Assembly: GCA_963704585.1 (NCBI GenBank)
Contig: OY969919.1
Coordinates: 2,232,001-2,296,000, forward strand
Length of the DNA: 64,000 bases
Direction of reading: 5' to 3'
Source of the DNA: Bog-756 sp963704585
Lineage (GTDB): Bacteria; Actinomycetota; Acidimicrobiia; Acidimicrobiales; RAAP-2
The notes under the pieces are model-generated. The model saw only the letters and a list, made by a program, of their open reading frames with translations, was not told the origin of the DNA and ran no database searches. The translations under genes and the position numbers were made by a program. How positions within the stretch are numbered: position 1 is the stretch's first letter; every line of letters begins with the position of its first letter. Positions 52,024 to 59,401 of this stretch are shown one piece after another.

Positions 52024-52770
52024 TCAATCCTCCAGACCGATGAGGGCGCCCATGTGTCCGGTGGTCCCCCCGGTCAGCCTGGTCTCGTCGACGAATGCTC
52101 CGTCCCGCATGGTCATCAGCCGGTCGGCAGTCGCCGCGATCCGCTCGTCATGGGTCACGATGACGAAGGTCTGACCGGCTGCATGCAGATCGTCGAAGAG
52201 TCGCAGCACCTCGAGGGTGGCCGCACTGTCGAGGTTGCCTGTGGGCTCGTCAGCGAAGACAACGAGTGGCTCGTTGGCGAGGGCGCGAGCGATCGCCACC
52301 CGCTGGCGCTGACCCCCTGACAGTGCCGAGGGCAGGTGGCCCGCCCGGTCGGCCAGCCCGAACTGCCCGAGCAACTCGGACGCTCGACGGGAAGCTGCCC
52401 TCGGCGAGCGTCCGGCCAAGAGCGCAGGCAGCTCGACATTCTCCTGGGCGGTGAGCTCGTCCATCAGGTGGAAGGCCTGGAAGACGAAGCCGACTGCGGT
52501 GCGTCGCAGCCGTGCAAGTCCCTTCTCCCCCATCTGATCGAGGCAGTGCCCGTCCAGCCACAGTTCCCCACCTGAGGGCTGGTCAAGCCCTCCCAACAGG
52601 TGGAGCAGTGTGGACTTACCGCAACCACTCGGCCCCATCACGGCGAGCGTCTCGCCCCGGGCGACGTCGAGGTCGACACCGTCGACGGCACGCACCAGTC
52701 CTTCGTCGCTGCCGTACTCCTTGCGCAACCCGCGGGTGCGCAGCACGGTCGTGCTGTCCGAATCGCTCAT
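52024..52770 (-). CDS. ABC transporter ATP-binding protein, MacB/LolD type
   Basis: The 248-residue ATPase has Walker A MGPSGCGKSTLLHLLGGLD (about 45-63), the signature LSGGQRQRVAIARALANEP, Walker B VFADEPTGNLDS and the H-loop VTHDERIAATADR. Its closeness to MacB/LolD ATPases fits the FtsX-type permease that follows. The first codon overlaps the padR stop by four bases, so padR-ATPase-permease form one coupled operon. Confidence 0.93.
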   Translation of the reverse strand: MSDSDSTTVLRTRGLRKEYGSDEGLVRAVDGVDLDVARGETLAVMGPSGCGKSTLLHLLGGLDQPSGGELWLDGHCLDQMGEKGLARLRRTAVGFVFQAFHLMDELTAQENVELPALLAGRSPRAASRRASELLGQFGLADRAGHLPSALSGGQRQRVAIARALANEPLVVFADEPTGNLDSAATLEVLRLFDDLHAAGQTFVIVTHDERIAATADRLMTMRDGAFVDETRLTGGTTGHMGALIGLED

Positions 52771-53306
52771 GAGGTCCCCCTCCGATCGGTCCAGTTCGCT
52801 TCACACGCCTCCAGCCATCGCAGATCCGCCTGCAACCGCAGCACGACGCCTTCGAGCAGCAACCCGGCGTCGGAGTGATCCGGCTCGGCCATCGCGGCTC
52901 GCTGGACATCGCGGAGCCGCCGCAACAGTTCGCGGCGCTGTCCGTCGATGATGCCAATCGGGTCGGCCAATCCCGCCGCTGCAGCGGCAGTGAGTTTCAG
53001 GTGAAACTCGGCGAGATCGGGCTTTGGCCAGCTCACCTCGGCGAGCCATTCGGTGACCCGCTCCTGGCCGGCCGAGGTCAGTTCGTAGACTTTGCGGTCA
53101 CGGCCATCGGACGACTCGGCAGCGCCCCGACGCTCAATCAGGCCCGCCTTCTCCAACCGGCCGAGCTGGACGTAGATGTGACCTGCGTTCATCGCCTCGC
53201 CGAACGGGCCCAGTGCCTGGTCGAGCCGGGCGCGCAGCTCGTAGCCCTGGGAGGGCTCCTTCGCCAACATCGCAAGCACAACTTCCTGCTGCACTCTGTC
53301 CTCCAT
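52767..53306 (-). CDS. PadR-family transcriptional regulator
   Basis: The 179-residue regulator has a PadR winged helix (1-90: LAMLAKEPSQGYELRARLDQ, NAGHIYVQLGRLEKAGLIER and the wing with RKVYELTSAGQE) and a C-terminal Vir_act_alpha_C-like helical dimerisation region (about 95-175). It is the first gene of the exporter operon, the usual LmrR-like layout in which the regulator represses its own operon until the exported drug binds. Two 11-bp direct repeats flank its -10 box. Confidence 0.9.
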   Translation of the reverse strand: MEDRVQQEVVLAMLAKEPSQGYELRARLDQALGPFGEAMNAGHIYVQLGRLEKAGLIERRGAAESSDGRDRKVYELTSAGQERVTEWLAEVSWPKPDLAEFHLKLTAAAAAGLADPIGIIDGQRRELLRRLRDVQRAAMAEPDHSDAGLLLEGVVLRLQADLRWLEACEANWTDRRGTS

Positions 53307-53307
53307 C

Positions 53308-53336
53308 TAACGGTTAGTGACACTATAACGGTTAGT
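53308..53336 (-). promoter_or_regulatory. PadR operator and promoter
   Basis: The 11-bp sequence ACTAACCGTTA (minus strand) occurs at 53326-53336 and 53308-53318, 18 bp apart, and overlaps a TATAGT -10 box (53322-53327) about 15 nt before the ATG at 53306. This is a plausible autorepression operator. The leader would be under 10 nt. Confidence 0.6.
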
Positions 53337-53537
53337 ACCAAGCGAATCAAGCGAACTTCGACCAGGTTTGAGCCAGCGCCACGACCGCGGGTTACTGCAG
53401 TTCTTCAACTGAATTGTGGGCGGTCCCGGGTCCACCCCCCGCCGCGGTGCAGAAGTTGGGATCCTTCGACTTCGAGCGCGCTGTAAAGCCAAAGGTCCGT
53501 CTCCAAAAGCCGAACGCTGATCGGGGTTTGGAGCGAA

Positions 53538-53578
53538 CGTTCGGTGTTCACATGCACCCGAACACCGAACGCTATACT
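53538..53578 (+). promoter_or_regulatory. Palindromic operator and leaderless promoter of the AbiEi-like gene
   Basis: A perfect 12-bp inverted repeat, CGTTCGGTGTTC (53538-53549) and GAACACCGAACG (53560-53571), with a 10-nt spacer ends one base before a TATACT -10 box (53573-53578). The box is followed by 6 nt and the ATG at 53585. A protein on the palindrome would cover the -35 region, the geometry expected for autorepression by an antitoxin. Confidence 0.7.
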
Positions 53579-53584
53579 GCAGAC

Positions 53585-54655
53585 ATGGTCATTGGGCGCG
53601 AACTCGAGGCACTAGACGCCTTGGCAGACGCCTGTGAGGAGGTTGGCCTCCACGTAGATCTGGATTCACCAGGATCAAGGACTGACCTACGTCTCGTGCC
53701 GAGGGAGAGCGCGGGGGTGGCGATCGACGTAATCGTCGACGTAGTGGAGTTCGGTGGCACCGACAGGGCCAGGCAGGTGCGCAACCGCTCCGCACATGGA
53801 ACCGCGCCGACCGTGCTCGTGGCAGACAGGGTGACGGCGACGGCCCAGGCGTACATGAAGCAAGAGCGCGTCAGCTGGTTTGACCGCCGGGGCCATCTCC
53901 ATCTGGATCTGCCAGGCATGTTTGTCGACGCCGACGTCACACCTGCTCTTCGGGACGTCACTCGGCGGGAGGACGGGATCCGGGGGCGGGCTGGCATTGC
54001 GTACGCCGTCGCGTCCCTGCTCGCCCCTTCGGACACGTGGCCTACCATCCGCGGCGTCGCCCGGGAATCCGGCTTTGCACCTTCAGTTGTGAGCGATGCG
54101 GCCGCCTCACTGCGTCGGGCCGCTCTCGTACATGACGACGGCCGGCCCAACGTACCGGATCTCTTCTGGGCCCTCGCCGACCGATGGAGACCTGAGTTCG
54201 TCCACCTGGGTGGCGAGTTGAATCTCGGGCTGCAGGGAACGTCGCGAGCCGGCGACCTTGGCGTCTTCGGCGATGCCGACCAACCGGGGTGGGCGCTCAC
54301 CGGATCGGTGGCCGCCGCTGCATTCGGGGCCCCTGTCGCCGTGAGTTCGACAACGCCGCCTTCGTTCTACGTCCCCGATCAGACCACCCTCCGGAGGGCC
54401 GTTCGCCGCTTTGGAAAGGCCGACGGCGAGCACCGATCCTGTTCGCTCGCCGTGTCGCCAACGTCGGCGGCGTGCTCGCCCAGAATCGAGGTGTGGTCGG
54501 CCGGGATGGCGGGCCAGGGTCTGTCGGCGCCGGGCTTTGACCACTTCCTCTTCACGCGACCCCTCTTCGTCGCCCTCGAGCTAGCCAACGATCCGGCTCG
54601 CGGACACGAGATACTCGAAGGCTGGACGCCAGGAGTCGGTGCTCGTGTCTGGTGA
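53585..54655 (+). CDS. AbiEi-like antitoxin/regulator (type IV toxin-antitoxin)
   Basis: The 356-residue protein starts with a restriction-endonuclease-like part (about 25-120: SRTDLRLVPRESAGVAIDVI, then TVLVADRVTATAQAYMKQER and VSWFDRRGHLHLDLPG), followed by a winged helix (about 135-200: TWPTIRGVARESGFAPSVVS) and a C-terminal domain. I recall this arrangement from actinobacterial proteins labelled type IV AbiEi family antitoxin. The next gene encodes a nucleotidyltransferase and overlaps it by 11 bp, as in AbiE operons. The longer frame from 53414 is rejected because the promoter lies inside it. Confidence 0.65.
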   Translation: MVIGRELEALDALADACEEVGLHVDLDSPGSRTDLRLVPRESAGVAIDVIVDVVEFGGTDRARQVRNRSAHGTAPTVLVADRVTATAQAYMKQERVSWFDRRGHLHLDLPGMFVDADVTPALRDVTRREDGIRGRAGIAYAVASLLAPSDTWPTIRGVARESGFAPSVVSDAAASLRRAALVHDDGRPNVPDLFWALADRWRPEFVHLGGELNLGLQGTSRAGDLGVFGDADQPGWALTGSVAAAAFGAPVAVSSTTPPSFYVPDQTTLRRAVRRFGKADGEHRSCSLAVSPTSAACSPRIEVWSAGMAGQGLSAPGFDHFLFTRPLFVALELANDPARGHEILEGWTPGVGARVW

Positions 54656-55508
54656 CATCCCGATCGTCGATGTGCTTGGTTTTCACCTTGAGCGCCTGGT
54701 GGTCGTGGCTGGCCGACTCTTCGATGCCACTCTGAAGGGCGAGCTCGTGGTCATTGGCGGATTGGCCATGGTCTGTCGGTGCACAACTGCTGTGCGCGCC
54801 ACCGATGATGTCGACACCGTCTCTGGTCCTGAGGGGGCGGCCGGCGTCGTGCGGGCCCTCGGGGCCGGAACGCTCCTCTCCGACGAGTTCCCCGGCGTGG
54901 TCGGCGAGGGGACGGCCAACGTCTCGGTCGACGGTGTCCCCCTCGAGGTCACCAATGAGGACACAGTGCTGCGGGTGGGCGGCGTCAAGCTCGATGTCAT
55001 CGCCACACTGCCGCTGTCACCGGACTCCCTCGACGGGATCGATCTCAAGGGCCAACTCTTCATGGCTGCCCACCGCTGGGCTCTCGAGTCGGCCACACCG
55101 GTCACTCTTCGCACAGGCGGAGCCAAGGCCACGGTCTTGGTGGCGACGCCGGCGGCGTTGGTGGCCATGAAGTTGCACGCCCTCCAGGACCGGCGATCGG
55201 GACGCCCGGCGAAGGCTGCATCGGATACCGAGGATCTTGTCCGGCTGCTCAGCGAGCACAACACGGGCGGCGAGCTCTCGGCCGAGATCGCTGGCGCCCC
55301 GTATGGACTGGGCGCACTGGTTGCCGAATCCGCAGAGAGACTCCTGATTGACGAGTCGACGCTACGGCTGCGGTCCCTGATCGTCAGCGGTAGTCCCACG
55401 GCAGGAGAGATGGACCCCCTCGAGTTTGCTGACATATGTTCCCAGTTCGTCGACGACCTGACGGAGCGGACCGAAGGCCCTGGTGGGGAACACCTTCCCG
55501 CCGGTTAG
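54645..55508 (+). CDS. AbiEii-like nucleotidyltransferase (putative toxin)
   Basis: The 287-residue protein has a nucleotidyltransferase fold: VIGGLAMVCRCTTAVRATDD (about 36-55) contains the GG motif and the start of the metal-binding D-x-D (D55, D57), with a later acid in VKLDVIATLPLSP. A lysine-containing segment (ATPAALVAMKLHALQDR) resembles AbiEii/AbiGii toxins, which transfer nucleotides to tRNA and block growth. GTG 54645 is preferred for its AGGAG spacing; GTG 54639 is possible. It forms a two-gene operon with the AbiEi-like gene. Confidence 0.68.
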   Translation: MSGDIPIVDVLGFHLERLVVVAGRLFDATLKGELVVIGGLAMVCRCTTAVRATDDVDTVSGPEGAAGVVRALGAGTLLSDEFPGVVGEGTANVSVDGVPLEVTNEDTVLRVGGVKLDVIATLPLSPDSLDGIDLKGQLFMAAHRWALESATPVTLRTGGAKATVLVATPAALVAMKLHALQDRRSGRPAKAASDTEDLVRLLSEHNTGGELSAEIAGAPYGLGALVAESAERLLIDESTLRLRSLIVSGSPTAGEMDPLEFADICSQFVDDLTERTEGPGGEHLPAG

Positions 55509-55684
55509 CTGACATGGGTTCACGTGACTGCCCCAGTGAACCGGAGCAGAGCTGGTTCTTCGGCACCGTGTACTGCGGCTTTAGCCTCGAAGTCGTGATT
55601 CGTGCCCTGCGCCGGAACCCTGGTGCAACTGATTGCTGAGCAACCTCCGGACGGAGGGGATGGCGGTGAAGGATGGCCCACGGC

Positions 55685-56205
55685 TCAGGCGTGCCGATAT
55701 CGGAGGATGGCGACCGGGGTGAAGATCGCCACCAGCAGCGCCGACCAGGCCAACGCCAAGGTGACGTCACCGGTCGAGCCCACCAACACGGCCCGGACGG
55801 CATTCACCATCGAGGTGATCGGCCGATACTTCGCAAAGGGCTGCACCGGGCTGCAACCAGCCCGGCATAGTGCTCACAGGCACGTACACGCTTGAGAGGA
55901 AGGCGAATACGAACGCAATCATTGACCTGCCCTGAGCCGACTGGGTGTTGGGTGCCACGAGTCCCATGACGATGAAGACCACCGTGACGACGATGCCGTA
56001 GACCGGACACAGCCCGAGTGCGGCTAGGCCTTGTCCAATTGAGTGAGGTTCAATTGAGTGAGCCTTCCAATCGAAACCCGAAGAGGAAGCCGAACGCCGC
56101 CGTGGCACAGATGGTCCATGCGTTGGTGCTGGAATCGGCGAGGGTCCACCCCAAGAACACGGGCTCGGCGCGGAATTGGCAGCGATTGCTTCCGGCTGCC
56201 AACCG
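55685..56205 (-). pseudogene. ABC-2 type (DrrB-like) permease relic
   Basis: Pieces of a drug-exporter permease are readable on the minus strand in three frames: FLGWTLADSSTNAWTICATA (near 56140-56080), then GIVVTVVFIVMGLVAPNTQS and FAFLSSVYVPVSTMPGWLQP (near 56000-55870), and last FAKYRPITSMVNAVRAVLVG to the stop at 55685. Frameshifts separate them, and a 15-bp tandem duplication (CAATTGAGTGAG at 56036 and 56051) interrupts the middle. No N-terminal part is left: the coding remnant stops about 20 bp short of the att repeat. Confidence 0.7.
56036..56062. repeat. 15-bp-period tandem duplication in the permease relic
   Basis: CAATTGAGTGAG occurs at 56036-56047 and 56051-56062, separated by GTT. 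It lies within the decayed permease and adds a stop codon in the original frame. Confidence 0.8.
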
Positions 56206-56223
56206 TCATTTCCGGTCCCTTAT

Positions 56224-56272
56224 CGCACTCGTAATGCGTAGGTCAGGAGTTCAAATCTCCTCCCAGGCTCCA
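56224..56272. repeat. attR: 49-bp direct repeat of the tRNA-Thr 3' end
   Basis: This copy is identical to 49313-49361, including the encoded CCA. It lacks the 5' half of the tRNA and is therefore not a functional gene. It marks the right boundary of the island. Confidence 0.9.
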
Positions 56273-56319
56273 AACGGCCAGGCTCGACACGGCCGGTCGG
56301 GGGCGTCGCAGCGGCTGTG

Positions 56320-56325
56320 TAGGGT
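56320..56325 (+). promoter_or_regulatory. Leaderless -10 element of sigR
   Basis: TAGGGT is followed by 6 nt and the GTG start at 56332. The region lies about 50 bp beyond the island boundary, so the core promoter was not separated from its gene. Confidence 0.5.
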
Positions 56326-56331
56326 GGGCTC

Positions 56332-56910
56332 GTGGCCGACCAGGCGGTGTTCACCGACCTCGCGATGGAGTACATGCCGGCGCTCTACACCGCCGCGCTT
56401 CGCATGACCCGGAACCCGGCCGACGCCGAGGATCTCGTGCAGGAGACCTATCTCAAGGCCTACCGGGCATTCGGGACCTTCGAGCTCGGGACCAACCTCA
56501 AGGCCTGGCTCTACCGGATCCTCACCAACACCTACATCAACACGTACCGGGCGAAGAAGCGGCGGCCGGAGATCGCCGACGTCGAGGACGTCGAGGACCT
56601 CTACCTCTATCGGCACGTGGTCGGGGACCGTGCATCGGGCATCGGGCGGAGCGCCGAGGACGAGGCACTCGATCGCTTCACGGACACGGACGTGAAAGAG
56701 GCCATCGAGTCCCTGCCCGACAACTTCCGGATGGCCGTCCTGCTGGCGGATGTCGAAGGTTTCTCCTACAAGGAGATCGCCGACATCACGGAAGTCCCGA
56801 TCGGTACCGTGATGAGCAGGATCCACCGTGGAAGAAGGGCCCTCCAGAAGGCGTTGGTAGATCGAGGAAGGGCACGAGGTCTGGTCGGCGCCTCCGACGA
56901 GGCCAGGTAG
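56332..56910 (+). CDS. sigR: ECF sigma factor SigR/SigH-like
   Basis: The 192-residue ECF sigma factor has region 2 (MEYMPALYTAALRMTRNPAD, AEDLVQETYLKAYRAFGTFE, LKAWLYRILTNTYINTYRAK) and region 4 (LPDNFRMAVLLADVEGFSYK, EIADITEVPIGTVMSRIHRG). This matches the thiol-oxidative-stress group SigR/SigH. The next gene encodes its redox-sensing anti-sigma factor. The regulon in relatives includes thioredoxin and mycothiol genes. Confidence 0.92.
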   Translation: MADQAVFTDLAMEYMPALYTAALRMTRNPADAEDLVQETYLKAYRAFGTFELGTNLKAWLYRILTNTYINTYRAKKRRPEIADVEDVEDLYLYRHVVGDRASGIGRSAEDEALDRFTDTDVKEAIESLPDNFRMAVLLADVEGFSYKEIADITEVPIGTVMSRIHRGRRALQKALVDRGRARGLVGASDEAR

Positions 56911-56923
56911 GGGAGCAGCAGGA

Positions 56924-57232
56924 GTGGGAGAGCACGAGAGCCAGAAGGGCGCGCCGGCATCGTCCGGTGACGCGGCAGCCGCGGCGGGCTTCGTCGAGTG
57001 CGACGAGACGATCGAGCGTCTCTACTCCTATCTGGACGGCGAGCTCACCGAGCAGCGCCGGATCGAGATCAGCCGGCACCTCGACCTCTGCGGACCGTGC
57101 GTGGGTGCGTACGGATTCGAGACCGAGCTGCGGCGTGTCATCGCCAACCGGTGCAAGGACCACGTACCCGACACCCTGCTGGCGCGGGTCGCGGACGCCC
57201 TGGCCGAGGAGCAGCGCCGGCAGACCAACTGA
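56924..57232 (+). CDS. rsrA: Redox-sensing anti-sigma factor RsrA-like
   Basis: The 102-residue zinc-binding anti-sigma factor has C26, H52, C56 and C59 (HLDLCGPC), matching the zinc ligands C11, H37, C41 and C44 of Streptomyces RsrA with a constant offset of 15. Oxidation forms a disulfide, ejects zinc and frees SigR. A further cysteine (NRCKDH) is near the C-terminus. It starts at GTG 56924, 13 bp after sigR. Confidence 0.9.
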   Translation: MGEHESQKGAPASSGDAAAAAGFVECDETIERLYSYLDGELTEQRRIEISRHLDLCGPCVGAYGFETELRRVIANRCKDHVPDTLLARVADALAEEQRRQTN

Positions 57233-57305
57233 TCCCGACGTCGAGGGAACGGCGGGGGCGCGGCGTCGGGCAGGCGGGCGGAACCGCGGCAGGGGTCACG
57301 GTACC

Positions 57306-57311
57306 TACACT
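57306..57311 (+). promoter_or_regulatory. Leaderless -10 element of the DUF2342 gene
   Basis: TACACT is followed by 7 nt and the GTG at 57319. No Shine-Dalgarno sequence is present. Confidence 0.5.
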
Positions 57312-57318
57312 GGTCGCC

Positions 57319-58446
57319 GTGACGGAGTCCGATGGCGCCCCGCGGGGGGACGGCGCAGTGGCCTGGGACACCGCCGAGCGGGTGGCGGGCTGGGTCGGGA
57401 CCCGGTCCCGCACGCCGGCGCCCTACCGGCCCGACCTGCTCCAGGCGGATTTCGAAGCGCTCACCGAGCAGGCCGAGGAGCTGGTCGAGCGCTCGACCGG
57501 TCTGCGGTCGGCCTCAGGCGCCGCGCGGGCGCGGGTGACCGACCGGGCCGGTTGGGTCCGCGCCAACATCGCGAGCTTCCAGCGACTCGTCGGGCCCCAC
57601 CTCGAGCGGCTCGACCCACGACGGGCGGCCGGGGCGAACCCGATCACCGACCGCCTGGTCGGGCCGCTCGCCAGTGCGGGGCGCGTCGCGACGGGCGCGC
57701 AGATGGGTCTCGTGCTCGGCTGGCTCTCGACCCGGGTGCTCGGCCAGTACGACCTCCTGCTCACCGAGGACGCCGTCGAGGACCAGGACCTCGTCTACTT
57801 CGTCGGTCCGAACGTCGTCGCGCTCGAGCAGCTGCACGACTTCGAGCCGCGCGAGTTCCGCCTCTGGCTCGCCCTCCACGAGGTCACCCACCGCTGCCAG
57901 TTCACGGCCATCCCGTGGATGCGCGACTACTTCGTCTCGCTCGTGGAGGAGGGCATCGGCTCCCTCGAGCCCGACCCCTCCCGGCTCGCTGACGCGCTGC
58001 GCCGCATGGCCGACGAGATCATGGCCGGCCGCAACCCACTGCGCGAGAGCGGCGCCCTCGGGCTCGTCGCCACGCCCGAGCAGCTCGAAGGACTCCACCG
58101 CATCCAGGCCCTCATGAGCCTCCTCGAAGGGCACGGGGACGTGACGATGGACCGCGCGGGCGCGGCGGCCATCCCGAGCGCGGCCCGGTTCAGCGAGGTT
58201 CTGCGGCAGCGCCGCAAGCAGGTCCGGGGGCCCGCCCGCCTCCTCCAGCAGCTCATCGGGCTCGAGGCCAAGCTCCGCCAGTACGAGGAGGGTGAGCGGT
58301 TCATCGCCGCCGTCGAGGACTCGGGCGGTCCCGAGCTCCTCGAGCGCGCCTGGCGCGGCCCCGAGTGGCTGCCGTCCCTCGTCGAGATCCGCAATCCCAC
58401 CGACTGGATCTCCCGTGTCGGGACGCCCTCCGCGCTGCCGACCTGA
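57319..58446 (+). CDS. Zinc-dependent metallopeptidase, DUF2342 family
   Basis: The 375-residue protein carries the zincin motif H187-E-V-T-H191 in LALHEVTHRCQF, with a downstream glutamate-bearing segment SLVEEGIGSLEPD. N-terminal features (AGWVRANIASFQRLVGPHLE, then ATGAQMGLVLGWLSTRVLGQ and YDLLL) are typical of the DUF2342 family, sometimes labelled as F420-biosynthesis-associated. Its substrate is unknown. It is commonly found upstream of tilS-hpt in actinobacteria, as here. The start codon is fixed by a leaderless -10 box. Confidence 0.88.
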   Translation: MTESDGAPRGDGAVAWDTAERVAGWVGTRSRTPAPYRPDLLQADFEALTEQAEELVERSTGLRSASGAARARVTDRAGWVRANIASFQRLVGPHLERLDPRRAAGANPITDRLVGPLASAGRVATGAQMGLVLGWLSTRVLGQYDLLLTEDAVEDQDLVYFVGPNVVALEQLHDFEPREFRLWLALHEVTHRCQFTAIPWMRDYFVSLVEEGIGSLEPDPSRLADALRRMADEIMAGRNPLRESGALGLVATPEQLEGLHRIQALMSLLEGHGDVTMDRAGAAAIPSAARFSEVLRQRRKQVRGPARLLQQLIGLEAKLRQYEEGERFIAAVEDSGGPELLERAWRGPEWLPSLVEIRNPTDWISRVGTPSALPT

Positions 58447-59401
58447 ACCCGTCGCGGGCGGCGCCGGGAGCGGCGCGCTCGCCCCCCTCCTCGAGCGGTG
58501 CACCTTCCCCGAGCCGGGGACGACCCTCACCTGCGGCGTCTCGGGGGGTGCCGACTCCCTCGCCCTGCTCGTCCTCGCATCGGCGGCCGGCTGCGCGGTC
58601 CGCGCGGTCCACGTCGACCACGGGCTGCGGCCCGGCTCGGCCGGCGAGGCGGCGGCCGTCGAGGACGCCGCGCGCCGCTTCGGTGCCTCCTTCGAGACGG
58701 TCCCGGTCGAGGTCGGGGACGGACCCAACCTCGAGGCGCGGGCCCGCGCCGCCCGGCGGGCAGTCCTCGGTCCGGACGCCGCGACCGGCCACACCGCCGA
58801 CGACCAGGCCGAGACGGTCCTGCTCAACCTCCTCCGCGGTGCCGGCGTCGACGGTCTCGCCGCGATGCGGGCAGGCCCGACCCATCCGCTGCTCGGCCTT
58901 CGCCGCACGGAGACGGTCGGCCTCTGCGAGCAGCTGGGCCTCACCCCGTTGGCCGATCCCTCCAACCGGGACCCGCGCTTCGCACGCAACCGGGTCCGGC
59001 ACGAGCTGCTGCCCCTCTGTTCGGCGATCGCCGGCCGCGACGTCGTGCCGATCCTCGCCCGCCAGGCCTCGCTGCTGGCCGGCGACGCGGACCTCCTCGC
59101 CGTCCTCGCGTCCTTCGTCGACCCCGAGCACGCGGCCGCCGTGGGCTCCGCTCCCGAGCCGGTCGGCCGTCGCGCCGTGCGGGCATGGCTCACCGGCGAC
59201 TCGCCGCATCCGCCGCCGGCTGACGCCGTCGAGCGGGTCCTCGAGGTCGCGCGCACGGCCCGAGTGGCCACCGAGGTGCCCGGCGGCCGCCGGGTCGTCC
59301 GGCGATCGGGCCGGCTCTCGGTCGGGGCCCCGGAAGAGACCGGCCCGGTTCGCTCCGCCGGCGCTCCGGTACGATCGCCCCGTGACCAGACCGGAGGTTG
59401 A
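58415..59401 (+). CDS. tilS: tRNA(Ile)-lysidine synthetase
   Basis: The 328-residue PP-loop ATPase converts the wobble cytidine of tRNA-Ile(CAU) to lysidine. The PP-loop SGGADS (43-48) lies in LTCGVSGGADSLALLVLA, followed by VRAVHVDHGLRPGS, ATGHTADDQAETVLLNLLRG and DPSNRDPRFARNRVRHELLP. The nearest start codon in frame is GTG 58415, inside the end of the preceding gene (32 bp overlap). The C-terminal TilS_C part is short, as in other actinobacteria. It overlaps hpt by 20 bp. Confidence 0.92.
   Translation: MSGRPPRCRPEPVAGGAGSGALAPLLERCTFPEPGTTLTCGVSGGADSLALLVLASAAGCAVRAVHVDHGLRPGSAGEAAAVEDAARRFGASFETVPVEVGDGPNLEARARAARRAVLGPDAATGHTADDQAETVLLNLLRGAGVDGLAAMRAGPTHPLLGLRRTETVGLCEQLGLTPLADPSNRDPRFARNRVRHELLPLCSAIAGRDVVPILARQASLLAGDADLLAVLASFVDPEHAAAVGSAPEPVGRRAVRAWLTGDSPHPPPADAVERVLEVARTARVATEVPGGRRVVRRSGRLSVGAPEETGPVRSAGAPVRSPRDQTGG
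59370..59375 (+). promoter_or_regulatory. Leaderless -10 element of hpt
   Basis: TACGAT is followed by 6 nt and the GTG at 59382, inside the end of tilS. It would allow separate leaderless transcription of hpt and the downstream folate genes. Confidence 0.5.

Larger units (their letters stand above)
49313..56272. mobile_element. Genomic island at tRNA-Thr, integrase not present
   Basis: About 6.9 kb lies between two perfect 49-bp copies of the tRNA-Thr 3' end. Inside are vapBC, a PadR-ABC exporter operon, an AbiEi/AbiEii-like pair and a decayed ABC-2 permease. Outside, holB on the left and sigR on the right are core genes. No integrase, recombinase or transposase frame was found between the repeats, so the island is either stranded after integrase loss or moves with help from an integrase elsewhere. 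Cargo is typical of stabilisation and defence islands. Confidence 0.85.

Noticed and set aside
55430..55540. Possible IS end suggested by GCTGACAT-GTTC motifs near 55428 and 55507
   Set aside because: The two copies are short and imperfect, and no transposase remnant lies between or beside them.
56224..56272. Second tRNA-Thr gene
   Set aside because: Only the 3' 49 bases are present; no acceptor 5' strand or D arm precedes them, so it is an att duplicate.
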